Both the position numbers and the translations under genes were made by a program. Below are positions 46,401 to 60,400 of a DNA stretch of 64,000 nt, piece after piece (the stretch's first letter is position 1; each line of letters starts with the position of its first letter). The notes beneath the pieces were generated by a model that was not told the origin of the DNA, did no database searches, and saw only the letters and a list, made by a program, of their open reading frames with translations. Source of the DNA: Triplophysa rosa. Taxonomy: Eukaryota > Chordata > Actinopteri > Cypriniformes > Nemacheilidae. The stretch covers positions 695,178 to 759,177 of the forward strand of contig NC_079898.1 of NCBI RefSeq assembly GCF_024868665.1, read 5' to 3'.

Positions 46401-49400
46401 GTGTATGCTGTATAACTGTAGGTACTGAAAGGGTTCTTTTTAAACATGTTAAGCTCTGTTTAATTGTAATTGTGATGATGATAGTTATTTGGTTCTGGGT
46501 GGTGATTTGAATTGTACTGCAGATGCAACTGTTGATAGAAACCATCTAGAACCACATGGTCCCAATAAAAAGTGTTTGCTTCAATTAATTGAATCAAATG
46601 ATCTATGTGATGTTTGGAGGTCTTTTCATCCTACCCAGCGACAATATAGCTGGTCTCATGTTAAAGATAACTCTATATAGATAAAGATAACTCTCGTTAG
46701 CTAGACTTAATAGATTTTATTGTTTTAAACATCAGTGCATTGTTTTTAAAAATTGTTCAATACATCCTGATGGCATTTCAGATCATTACCTTGTCCAATG
46801 TTCCGTTTCTATTAAGGATGTGAAATGTAATAGTGCATATTGGCACTTTAATGTGGCATTGCTTGCTGACAATGTTTTTAGAGATGCTTTCAAGTTTTTT
46901 TTTTGGAATGGTTATACAAAGACAAAATCCAAGAACACTTCTTTACAACAGTGGTGGGACATAGGGAAGAGTAAGATAAAACAGTTATGTTTGCAGTGCA
47001 CTTTCAATGTCACTGAAGACATGAACAGATCTATGAAGGATCTGGAGAGTGAAATAGTGAAGCTGCAAGAGTTGGCAGACTCCACAGGAGAAAGAGAACA
47101 TTTGATCTGTCTAACTTGTTGGGTTTTTCTGCTCAAGGTGCTCTGGTCCGTTCCCGTTTTGAGAATGTTGTCAAGATGGATGCTCCTTCTCATTTTTTCT
47201 TGAACGTAAAAATGGACAGAAAAGACTTATGCATTCTGTACAGTCCAACACTGGGCCAACACAAGGCTGAATGCTGAAATCTCCGCAGACGAGCTGCACA
47301 TTGCTTTGCAGAGCATGGAAGGAAAGTGGTAAAGCTTCAGGCATTGACGGACTCCCTGTGGACTACTACCTGTTGTATGTACTCAGGGACAGTGTAAAAA
47401 AAGGACAACTACCACTGAGTTGCAGGAGAGCAGTCTTCACTCTTTCCTAAAAAAGGGGATTCACAAGAGATTACGAATTGGCGGCCTGTGGCTCTGCTAT
47501 GTACCGACTACAAGCTGTTGTCGAAGGTGTTAGCCATGAGGCTGAAAAAAGTGATGGAGCAAGTAGTTCATGTGGACCAGACCTATTGTATACCCAACAG
47601 GCTGATATCTGACAATATTATTTTTATTTGTGATGTTTTGGACCTCTCCAGTCCATTGGGTTATGAACTTGGTTTAATATCTATTGACCAAGAAAAGGCT
47701 TTTGACAGAGTCGAACATCAATACTTGTGGCAAACATTTGACAAGTTTGGGTTCCGCTCTAGTTTTATAGCAATGATCCAGGTCTTGTACAGTGACATTG
47801 AGAGTTTACTTAAGATTAACGGTGGTTTAAGTGCTCCTTTTAAGCTTCAGAGGGGTATTTTGCAGGGTTGTTCACTATCAGGCATGTTGTACTCCCTAGC
47901 CATCGAGCCTCTATTACATAAACTAAGAATGCTTCTTACAGGCATAACTTTTTCTGGTTGTGAATAAATTTTTAAAGTATCTGCTTATGCGGACGATGTA
48001 GTTGTTTTTGTCAAGAATCAAAATGATATTGATACTCTTGTAAAATGCATTAATAATTTTGGTGGTTTATCTTCAGCTAAAGTTAATTGTGGAAATACGA
48101 AGCCATAGCTGTTGGGGCTGAGCTAATTAAAACATAACCTTACCAGGGGGGTATCTTGGAGTCAAGGTGGTTTTAAGTATCTTGGTGTCTTTCTTGGTGA
48201 GTCTTTTGTGTTTAAAAATTGGGATAATGTCTTAGAAAAAGTTGAAGGTCGTCTTAAAGGGGTCATATGGCGTGAATACTTGTTTTTCTGTGTTTTTGGT
48301 GTGCTATAAGTTGCCCATGCATGTGTTAGACACGTAAAATTGCAAAAATTAAAGTGTTGGAACAAAAGATGCATTCTATCTAAAAGCGAATGCTCACCCA
48401 GACCTGCCTGAAAAGCCTCGTGTAACCACACCCCCACGAATGTACGTCATTTCGTGGTATGACTTGACTAAGACCGCCCAAATGTAAATGCAAGTGAGGT
48501 GGGCGTACTTGTAAATCTCACTGTATTGTCACCGCCGCGGCCATGCCGTGGAGACGCTGTGGTTCGTTTGCGAAAAGAAAGACTCTTTGTTTGCCCTTCT
48601 AAAAGATGAGACAACTAAAAACAAATGGTTACATTTTATTACAATACTGTTCCAGAACAGTACAAACAGTGCATTTCACAGATGATTGCTTCATGAACCT
48701 GGGAGAGATCTATTTCTGCTGTGCACGAAAGCTTTGGTTAAAAAATGGTGAAATTCCAACCATTACAACTTCACAAGCACATTCTGGCGTATCAAATTTG
48801 CAGCCTGTAAGTATATTTTCATTGCAAAAGACTTTGTTATGGACTAACGCGAGTTGAGTTTGTCGTGTGTTTGTGATCTGCAAATGCAGACACGCGCGCA
48901 ATGTGAAAAAAGACAACATAAGTCCTAATTATCAGTAATTATGTTCCAACTAGAGGCAACAAATGTGGTGTTTATAATGGGGTTTATTGTCTTTGTTGAG
49001 TCGCGACGAGACATGGCGTAACACTGGTTGATCACTAACGGCAAATCTTTATAACGTCGTATATAAAAGTTAAAACAGTTAGCTATAGTTTTTAACTATT
49101 TAACATAATATATTTTTTTAAAACCTTACCAATCCTTTACATCCTGCTCAAGTCGCGCTGACAAAGTTGATGTATCGGCTTGATCATCTTCATTTTCCGG
49201 ATCCGATTCTGGCTCGAATTGATAAGGAAAGTACCGATGACATTTTATCACCTGTCAGTACAATTGCTTTGGAACCTGATGTTCCAAATATGGTAAGAGG
49301 CGTTACATTTCCGTCACGCACTTGCAGTATTCCACCAAGCACTACGCACTGGTTAACTGGCCAATCATAGCACACCTCGCTTTTCAGAGCTTTGTAAAAA

Positions 49401-52400
49401 ATCTGCACGTTTCAGAGAGGCGGGGCACAGAGGAGATACAAACATGCATGGTATGTGGAAAATACAGCGTTTTTTAACCTTAAATCGTGTATACACATTG
49501 CATTACATCTAAAACTAACCATAATATTCCTTTTAGCCCTGTCATTTGACACATTTAAAAAATGGAAATGGATTTTACCACACATGTCTTTTAGGGGGCG
49601 CAATTTAGTGATCAACAATTTGGTGTCTTCTGTTGTGGCACCGATTGATATGTATGGATCCTCCGCCACAGCTGCTAGTTAAGATACAAGTAGTACTGGT
49701 CAACTTTTTTGGGGATCGTTTGCACTAGGTCCCGCAGAGCGTGCTGTTTGAAAGAAACGTGGACTTATTCATCTCCACAGTAGGGGCGCTACCTTACGAC
49801 TCCAGTTCATTCAAAGACTACTTGCTGGGCCTGCAGATCTTGTCTGGAGACCTTTGGCTCAGACTACATTGAGTAGTGGGGAAATTTGGTCTTGCTGAGC
49901 CTTTGTTTTTGATGGACCTGAACACGTACAAGTTGTGTAATCTCTCAAAGTTTTATCATGGACTTTTTACTGTCTGGGGAATTTTCCACAAACAGAGGAT
50001 GAGTTGCTCCTTGTCATGGCTGTTGAAAGAACCAGTACTGCATGGGATTCATTTTAATGTTGAGCTCATAGCAAGGACCTTCATGCTGCAGCGCTTTCGT
50101 CTGGCTGGGACTGTCACTTTGGGTCAGGTTGCTGATCTGTGTGGACCTCATATGGCTAATGCTGAAAGGCTGGCGTCTCATGTAGGAGTCAGGTCTATCA
50201 GGATTATACATCACTTGCTCAGCACTTGGAAATGTGAACTTATAGATTCTGAACTCTCTTCTCTAAACAATTATTGCAATGGTCACTGTCAGCCTAATAA
50301 TGATGATCCTTTTCCTGAAATGTTTTTTTCATGATTTTAAAAACTGTTCTGGTCAACTCTTAGAGTTAAGCGAAACTCTCACAAATAGGTTAGTTGACAT
50401 GGGGGAAAAACATGTATTAGCTGTTTGTCAAGGTTTTAAATAAAGATAAACTAAGTGGTTGGGCTCATTTAGGGCTTTACAGCAAAGCCAGACCTGTGTG
50501 GAGAGTGCTATACAAACCACCGTTAACAAAGAAGGTTGGAGATTTACAATGGAGAGTCCTGCATGGAATTGTAGCTGTTAATGCTTTCGTTTCTGTTATT
50601 AATCCTAATGTAAGTGACAATTGTCCTTTTTGTCCACAAAGGCAAACTGTGTTTCACTGTTTTTTGGATTGTGACAGACTTCGTTCACTTTTTATGTTGT
50701 TACAGCAGATGTTTTTAATGTTTGGTGAAATGTTTTCTAAGGAGGTGTTTGTTTTTGGTTTTAAATACAGTCAGACGTGCAGGTTGAAATGTCAGTTATT
50801 TAATTTCATTCAAGGCCAAGCAAAAATGGCCATCTACATTAGTAGGAGGAATAAGATAGAGGGGTCTCTTGAAGCAAATACTATCTTTGTCAGAATGATG
50901 AAAGCCAGATTCTGTAGCCATCTTTAAGAATCGGCTGAAAACACATCTCTTCGATCAGCACCTGACTGATTAGTTCTGACTTCTATCTCTTTTCAACTCT
51001 TTCTATCCATAAAAAAACACTTAGCTCTGTATACTGTGGTAGGCTATATAAGACCAGTTTTACTGCACTTATGCTTTTTGTTGTCCTTATGTTTTTCCTA
51101 ATGCTTCTATTGTTCTCCTCATTTGTAAGTGGCTTTGGATAAAAGCATCTGCTAAATCAGGGGTTCCCAAACTTTTCAGCCTGCAACCCCCAAAATAACA
51201 GTGCCAGTGAATCGAGACCCCCATGATCCTCGGAGGATTTTAAAGTATACAAACGTTGCGGGCACCTATTCTACCCAAATGCGCATAATGACAACACAAA
51301 AGAGCACAGTCTAACATAATATTATTGTATAGTAATTTACTCATTACTTTACTTGTTCTTCTACATAAACTATGAACTATTACTACAGATGGTCAAATTT
51401 CATCAAACTGCCTCTTTTCGTAACTGAGGTCGATAGCCTTTCTGACTGTGGCGCTTCTCCACCCTCCTCTCCACTGGTCTACCTGCGTTGTCTTTGGTCG
51501 ATATTAATCAAACATTTATTTCAACAAGTAAGAATATCAAAAATTTATTGCTTAACTTAAAAATAATCTGCGTGCACATGGGGTTGTTTAACGTGGTGCT
51601 GTAAATGGACTTGCTGCACGTAACCTAATGCAGTTGCTAATGTCGTTAATGTGACGTAATCACCTCAGGGGTCATGATTGAGGGGGAGGAAATTCCTAAG
51701 GCTGATGGCTTTTTATTTACCTGGTTTTATTCTTAACTTAACTAATATTTTTATATTTTGTTACACTTATTGATTACATACGCTATTTCTAATAAAAAAA
51801 AAGATTTCTGGAAATCATCTTGCGACCCCGCCCTCGTGGACTTGAAACCCCCCGGGGTCCCCTACTACTTGGGAACCCCTGTGCTAAATGACTATGTAAA
51901 TGATTAACGTTAGAGTTCGGTTGGTTTGGACGATGCACTCAGGTACCCCATAAAGCCAAGAGAATTTGAGTTACAGAGAGAGAGATAGTGATAGACAGAG
52001 AGGGACTGAGAGGTTTGCACAGAGTTTGTATCTTTGTGTTGTCATACCTGCTGCATGAGCCCCTCTCTGCTCTCTGTAGAGCTGGTGAGAATGTGTCGGT
52101 TCGATAAAGCTTCTCTGTATGGGACAGACTCGGATCTCTCCTGGAAGTACAACAACAGCATTATTACAAAAGACCGCAAGACGCTTTATGACTGGAACTG
52201 TAGGCTGCTGGTGATTTATTGTAGAAGTTGTCAGCCATTTTACAAATATGACATTGAAGAGAAGCACGTGTTCATAATCAAGACCAACAGCAAGATTCAG
52301 ACCTTTCTGATGACGCTCATGTATCTGGAAGCGTGTCTCTTGTTAGCGATCATGCTGTCGGCCTGCAGCGGGTTCACGCCACACCCTCGTGGACTGTAAC

Positions 52401-54434
52401 CAGGACATGAGGCAAAGAAATCCAGATTGTTGCTGAAGAAGGTGGTGATCTGCACAAAATACAGGACTTCAAAAATCACATCACCATAGACAACATGTCG
52501 ACGCGTGCATGTGTGTGTATGAATACCTTGCTGCAGCTGTTGGTGAGGGACGCCAGCGAGGACAGCAAACACTCATTAGTGGTACGAAATTTCTGCGTGA
52601 CGCTCGGCAGATCCTGCTCCACACAAACCTTCTGACTGTAGTGCTGAGACAACTCTGATTACAGACACGAGACAGACATGAGACTGCTGGCATTGCAGTC
52701 TTCTGCAGACGCTGAAATCATGACATCCTCTCACCTCTGGTTACGTCATGCAGGCCGTGTAAGCCTGCGCTCAACTGGGTGAAGACGGCGTTAGCGCTGC
52801 TTTGACACATGGCATCCAAACGAAGGCCTGCGGCACAAAACAATCTCCAATCATTCAGACGCACCAGAGGCGGCGCTGCACGCGGGACATGCTACTTACT
52901 CGGGACGGCTAACAGGCTGACGTAAGACTTGAGTTTGTCAAAGACGGCCGTCAGTCTCTTCATGTCGTTCTGTATCTCGCGGTTCTTGGCCTTCAGCGCT
53001 GACGTGCAGAGAGGAGCATCGCATTCCTCTTCCAGACTGCAGAAAACACACACAAACCTCACAACCTCTCAATTCATCTTCTCCTCGCAAGATATTTTCT
53101 TGCTAATAATAATCGCACAACACACAGCTTAGGCCACGTTCAGACAGTCAGCGACTGACTGACTGTGTGTCGTAGGGTTGGCTCAATACCAAAATTTTGG
53201 CTTTGGTACGGTACCAGAACCTAATACCGGTAATATCAGTACCACACCAGTACCATAGGTGATCAATAACCAGCTCCAAAATAAGAATTTAAGAAATACG
53301 AATAAGTTTTTCCACAGTTAGGGTTAGGGTTACCTAACCTTCCCAGCCATTCTATAACCGCCGCTCTCTTTATATAGAGCTTTGCTTATATATCTGTTTT
53401 TAGGGAGGGGTCACTAATCAATGTTTGTTTTACCGCATAAACAGCATAAATAAAACAGATGGAATTAACATATATGGCAAGCATTCATCAAACTTTTTGG
53501 CAATTAACTCTACAATTAAACAAACATTTCTCTTTCAGATGAATCTGTTTTTATCTGCGACACCTTTTGCATAAGTATAACAAACATACACATTCACAAA
53601 CAATATTCATCACCATTAGAAATGAGAAAAGCCCTTAACTGATTGTCCGTGAGGATGGTAATGTTTGAGAGTGTAACATTAACGATTGTCCGTTCACAGC
53701 GGTAGATGAGTCAAAGTTCATAAAATCCCTAAAACCAAGTGAGTAATCCAAAAACGTTCCCAGTGTAGCTGTATTCCTTAACGTATTTCCAGACACGCTG
53801 TTAGCAAGAATTGCAGTTCGTAATCATGGTTCCTCAGAAGTGTTCACAGTTCATAGCTCACAGCCTTTAAACCCTTCACATCAGCTTTACTGATATGGGT
53901 TAAAACATAGGCTTACAAGACAGAAGGAATATATTTACCACCAAACTGTGGAAAATTCCCTAACCCTAAACCCTAACCCTAGCCCAAAGAATAAGAAATT
54001 GAAAAAATATTAAGACTGCATGAAACTGCTGTAACTGCTTTAAAGCGGCCCTAACACACGCGGTTTCTGCCAATCTCATATTAATCTTGAGTACCTATAG
54101 AGTAGTATTGCATACTTCGTATCTTCGAAGAGTATTTAGTTTGATCGCATTTATAAAAGATAGATACAGCTGTACAATTAGGTCCGTAAGCATATGGCGC
54201 GTGCGGGGGGGGAGGGGTAGGCAGAACTTAAGCACGTGCGTACCCATTGCCAACAAAACACAGACATCAGTTTCACTCACCGCATGCGGTTCATGTCCGG
54301 CATCTTTTAGCGCTGGGATGGCTCCATATATCAGTTTCAAACGATCTCCAAATCCAGCATTATATCCACCGTTTATATAACATTCATCACCCAAATGCAG
54401 TGAACAAACAAACACCTGAACTTCGCAAACGTAT

Positions 54435-54472
<38 letters not shown>

Positions 54473-57400
54473 GCACACAAGTGTAAGTGACGTCTGCGCA
54501 TGCTCCTTCTCCTGCTCTCCTTGCTGCCGCGTGGGAGTGCCGCATGCTTTTCTGGGAGAATTGTCCAATAAGGGACTAAGAAAAACTGTTTTACGAAACA
54601 GTTTTATATGTTCAAAAAAAACTTGTACGATCGCCGGGGGAGTGTATCGAGCACAGAAATACTACGTAATACGCCCAACTCGTTTTTTGACAAGTTGACC
54701 ATGTTAAGCATGAGAAGACTGCACGTTTAACATTGTAGAGAAGTCAGAATGCATGACACACCGTTGCACCACCCCTTTAAACAGTAGCATTCAAGATGAA
54801 AACTGAATGATCAATAAAAATAAAACACTGCACAGTCTTCACTGTATAAAATAAATGTGCAATGACTCTAAATAAAGCTACAAAAGTTTCATTTTCTCTT
54901 TAATATGTGACACAGATGTATTAGGTTACTGTCACTTTAAGGCAAATTCTTTTTTTGATGCGGATAAACATTTAAAACACACCGGACTGTGCTTCTGTGA
55001 ACCTTTTGTGTTTTTGACATAACAGCTTGTGTATTTGACAGTATAAGAACATATACAAGAGGCGAAAGAGAACTTCATGATGATTAGTAGACTAACTGAG
55101 ATGTCTGGAATGGCGATAACGTTATATATGCTATGGATGCCGTTGAATGGGGATGTACAGATGCATCGCAGCATGTAGAATATACGTTACACTGTAAAAC
55201 AATCTAAAGATCTCTCAGCAAAAGTAGAAAGAGCCGAATTTGTAATAATTCACTCCCAGTGTCTCAGTTTAAATTATCGCAAAAGCGTTTGTAGAGCGAT
55301 TCATCTTGTTCTATGTTGCCGCTTCTGCGTCAGTTCTGTGGCATACTGCCGCATAGCGTTGAACTTTGGAACAGCAGCGTTTCAAGTACTGAAACAAGCA
55401 AAATTCTGGTAGTGAACCATTTGAAGTATAACATGTACCGGTAAATTTCCAGAACCGGTTTACCGCGCAACCCTAGTGTCTAGTTCTGGTTGTCCTAGCA
55501 ACACTTGAGTGAATGAGAAGCTCATCGCTTGTCAAAGTTCTGCTTGCTGAGAAACAGTTGCCAGCGGTCACTGTTGTTTGCATCGTCGGAAGTTGCAAAA
55601 CTCCCACTGAAATCAATCAGATGATGTCGCTCTGTTCATGAAATGACTTCAGAGGCACACGAAAACACACCTCCGAAGAACAGATTCAGACAGGCTTTAC
55701 ATTTTTATTTGAACCAGAATATAGAGAGCATCATTTAAAAACTACATCACTAACTTCTCCGCTAAAATGCACTCTAGATCGTGAAAAAAAAGACACTTAA
55801 ACAGAAGCTGTGCTCCCACCACTTTCTAGGACGCTATTTTTTTCCAGCTAGACCCTTCGGGGGGACGCACGAGCACGGGATTGTGGGACGTGGAAGGAAG
55901 TGAAGGATACATTGATGTTGCCTTGATCGGATGAAGCAAGTGCCCTGATGTGTCCCTTCCTTCCACAGCCATTATTTTCCACATTAAATCTGTCCTGAGT
56001 GGCTGGTGCCAGTGGTTCAGTGGACTGAGCAAATCCTGCCTCCTGTAACCCTCTCCCTCCCAAGCCATCCGTGTGTTTATTTCTTCTATGGAAAACAAAT
56101 TGAGGCTTTTGAGGAAAGCTCTCCAGGGTTCTTCTGCATATAATGCTCTTTAACGAGGGGCTGTTGGTAAAGGTCCAAATTTCAGTTTCATCACAGCTTC
56201 AAAAGACTCTACACGACATCAGCCGATGAATAAAGGTGTTGTCCAGCCAAACTATTGGTAACGAAAAAATGACATACTTTTTAAACATAAATACATGGTT
56301 TGCTCTGCCTCAGAGTGCCTCCAGGATGCGCGTCCACGACTTCACTTATTACGCACTCACTTTAGAAAGGCCACGCGTCACGTAGATTTCAAAAGATTGA
56401 AACATCCCTGATATGCACATGAACTGACCATTTTAAATAATAATCTTGCACAAAGCCATGCCATTCAACATCCATTGATGTGTGCGCGTGATCTGTTCTG
56501 GGAGAAATGCCCAGATGTAAGTGAGGTATATGCTCGAAATAATACTTTCTGAAATGTGTACGAACCCTGACGAAGTGTATCTGGCACCGAAAAACTCATT
56601 TATTGACACTTTGCCCATGGTCATCATGAGAATCCAGCACTTTTAACAGAACGAGAGCAAGATAAAGATCACGTCCATCAATGTGCTTGGTTGGGATTTT
56701 GGAAGGTGTAGGTGTAAGTGTGTGTTTTTGGTTGGGAGGGAAAGGTAACTCGGTTTAGTTTCCAGTAAACCCAGCGCTCAGGGAACATTGGATGCAGTTT
56801 GTTTTTCCAGGGCAGCAACTGAGTTGTGCAAGTGTGTTTGTTCACATCTTTTTGGTGATGAATGTTTTAAAAGGGTGCTTGGATTTGTGGATAGTTTGCA
56901 ACCGAAATATGAAGCGGTCCCAGCAATAAAAGATCTGGATTATGAGTCGGAACTAGTGGTCTGCATTGCGGGACCTGATACGGATTCTTGCGACGTGGGA
57001 TTACATTTTTTGGATAAAAGATGGTAGCGGTCGGAAAACTGTGGTACTATGGATGGGAGTGGGTCTTTGGACATTGTATTTAATGAATTGAATACATTTT
57101 TCTTATTAAGAAATAAGAAAATTTTTTTTTTTTGTCTACTGTATTGACATTAAAATGTAAGAACAATGTTGTATATTGACAAGACAATAAAAAATAACTG
57201 ATATGTTTTTGTATAGCGTATTTTATATTTGTTATGGGATCCATCAGGTCGGGACGAAAATCAATCTAAGCAGATAGCGGCTGGACACAGAGTGAATTTT
57301 CAGCGGGAGCGGGTGGGTGCATAATAAAATTTAGCTGGCGCAGGCGGGACAAAAAAAACAGTCCCGCGCGGGCGGGACAAAGAAAAAACAGTCCCCGCGC

Positions 57401-60400
57401 AGACCTCTAGTCGGAACCGCAGGCGGTAAGTTTAACTGCATCAAATATCAGTGTGTGTTTGGCTATTGCCACGTAAGTGCATATCATGTAAACAACACAA
57501 ATGTATAGTGAATCAAAAGTTATGCAGGGATAATGCAACGATGACTTAAAAAGCTAGAAAGTTAAGCAGAACATGAAAATAAAACAGAACTGTTCTCTTG
57601 GACTCTCAGCAACTTTACAGACAGATGAACAAACAAACCTTAGTGCAGATGAACAAACCTTGTGAGCTGATAGGGAAGAATCTTCTTGAGAAAACTGCTG
57701 TAGGCTGAGAATGATGTGGAGAAATCCTGCAGTTTTCCCACAGTCTCCTTGACAATAAAAACACAACGTGTCATTTCATGTTGAATAAGTAGCGCTGTCA
57801 CTTCAACACATTCTTTAATAATGATAACACATGTGAGAGCTTTGACATGGTTTCCTCCAGTCAGCATTAGCCCTATTCGCATGAGATTAGTATTACCTGG
57901 GGACCTCTAGTCACTTCTCTGTCATGCCATATTTGGCAGAATATCGAGGTCATGTGATAATATTAGTCTCGTGAGAATTGACATCTATATGATTTGGGGG
58001 GTCATGTATCATTTTTTCAAAGTTTTTGTTTCCTGTGCGCCTTTTATCCATGTTTGGCAAAGGATGGAGGCTGCGGTGGAGTGTTTTGCTGCTGGGCAGT
58101 GGCGTAGCGGTATGCAGGTGCATCCACATATATTGGGCCCCATCACAAGCTGACGGAGGGGAAAGTGGAGAATGTGATCACAAACAGACGGAGGGGAGTC
58201 CCTGAAACGGGATTGTGAATAGGCGTGGACGCATTTAAATGTTTGCGTATGGGGCCGTGGATGACGCCACTGGTGCTGGGTCATATCGCCATACACCATA
58301 CAACTATACCATTTGCAGAAAGAGAAAACTCCACACCATCAGAAATGGACGACATCTATAGCAGCATGCGGTAAGGAACATTCTTCTGTTCATGATATAT
58401 CATACAGCTAGACCAATAACAACAAGACATTTTCAAGCAATAGCCCATCCGAAGTGCTGAAGTCTTGATACCGGGAGATGAGTCAGTTAAATCACAGGCT
58501 CCACTTATCCCGTGCGATCAGAGTTGAAGTGTTCTTAACATTTCTAACAGTGCCACACTTATTGGTCGATCATCACAAAATATGACTGTAGAGTCGCCTA
58601 TTGTGTACAGTACACTGCCTCACATTCTGAAATGACTCCGTAAGAGCCATTCATATATGAAGGTTCAAGTTTGTTTGGTAATAACTGATCTTGAGATTCC
58701 AGATATACTTATTTTTTAAAAAGTACTTCATTATAAATCATCTTGAATGTTTACGCAGTTTGACACCAGACAAAAGTTGTGATGATATGACTAACTTGTG
58801 TATGAGAGTATGATGTGTGTATCAACGCACATGTAAAGTATTGATTTAGTTTTCAGATTTACCAGCGTTGTGATGGCGTCCTCTGTAATACTGTCATGTA
58901 AGTGTAGTAAGTCCTCCTCCAGCGGCCGCAGATATGATGCATTCTCATGCAGATACTGAGAGAACTAACAGACAAGCAAACGTAAGAAACATGTTTGACA
59001 TCATGACATGAGGAGCGGCTGTGTTTGTACCTTCTGGTTGACGGGTGAGATGGCTTCAATGGACGAGTCCAGCGGGTAAATGTGGACCCTCTGTTCAGTG
59101 TAAGAGTGAAAGTTGAGCAGGGCGGACACCAGACACTGAACAAAACCCTGCGCCTGAGCACTGACATCACGAGCTTTCAGCTGAACACAAAACAACCAAT
59201 CACACCTTTCTCTGGCATATAAAGTTCAATTCAAATCTAATGCTAGAATGCAATTCACAATACTGCACTGCATTAAAACAAAATTGAATCAGCTTTACAG
59301 CAAATGCAGAGAAGCAAAGTACTGGAAAGAAATAAAGGTGTATGAAATATATAGGGTTTATGGTATTATTACAAAATACCACAAAAAAATCAAATATTCA
59401 ACACATTGGGGCAGTTTCCCGGACACGGATTAGATTAATCCAGGACTATGCCTTAGTTAAATGACCACATTTGAGCAGTTTTTACAAACATGCCTTACAA
59501 AAATAAAATATGACTCCAGTGCATTTTTAGACCAAACAACGACACTGATGTATTTTAAAATATGTTTTTAGTTTAGACACTCTCCTTTTTACTAGAGGTT
59601 CACAAGGATGTGCACTTTCCCCTGTCTGTTTATTCTTTGCACAAATGTCAGTGGGGAAGCATGTTGTTCTGAAGCATGCACTGTAATTGTCGGTCTGCTT
59701 CAGAACAATGAGATGAGTCATGGACCAGTCAGTGGTGTGAGGAGGCTCATCTTTAATGAATGGACTGAAGACTAAGGATGTGGTCATTGATTTCAGAAAG
59801 AATGCTCCTGTGCATGAAGTCACATCCATTAAGAGTCAAACACTGGAGTGTGTGCCATCTCACAAATACTTAGGGACAATCATTGATTTAAAGTTGAGTT
59901 TTGAAGCTGTCTGTGAAAAGCAGCATCAACGTCTGTTCTTTTTAAGGAAACTGTGTTTATTTCAGATTGATCAAACACTGCTGATTTTCTTTCATCATAC
60001 TTTTATTGAATCTATTCTATTGTTTTCTTTGGTCTCTTGGTATGGGAATTTATCCTTAAAGAATCAGACCTCTATCAATCAAACTGTGAAATGGTCCAGC
60101 AGGTTGATTGGTGAGGCTGCTTCACGGTATCGGACAGGTCCAGCCAATGAGTGTTTCTATTCTAAACCATTGGCAACATCCCTTGAGTTTCAGTATCTCC
60201 CATCAAATCAACGGTTTGTCCCAGTAGCGATTAACCACGTGAATAGTAATAATTGGTCTACTGTCATGTAATGTGGGTTTTTTTGTGTTCTATTGTTTCG
60301 TCGTCTATATGTATGAGAAACTGCCTGAACTTTGTTCACTGAAATGTGCCTACGGGTACTGAATAAACTGAACCTGAACCTCATTTTGACTTTAGTCTAG

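Larger units (their letters stand above)
53173..55475. mobile_element. hAT-like inverted ends enclosing a THAP-like remnant
   Basis: Left TAGGGTTGGCTCAATACC, right end whose reverse complement is TAGGGTTGCGCGGTAAACC; both ends carry accggta-type motifs. Flanks gtgtgtcg and gtgtctag agree at six of eight positions. Inside are a THAP-like minus-strand frame (54240-54480), a CT array and two short TTAGGG-type runs. Confidence 0.5.

Noticed and set aside
55826..56098. 90-residue minus-strand frame at 55826-56098
   Set aside because: It lies within an unclassified intronic repeat of ppp1r21, and no homology or exon signals are seen.
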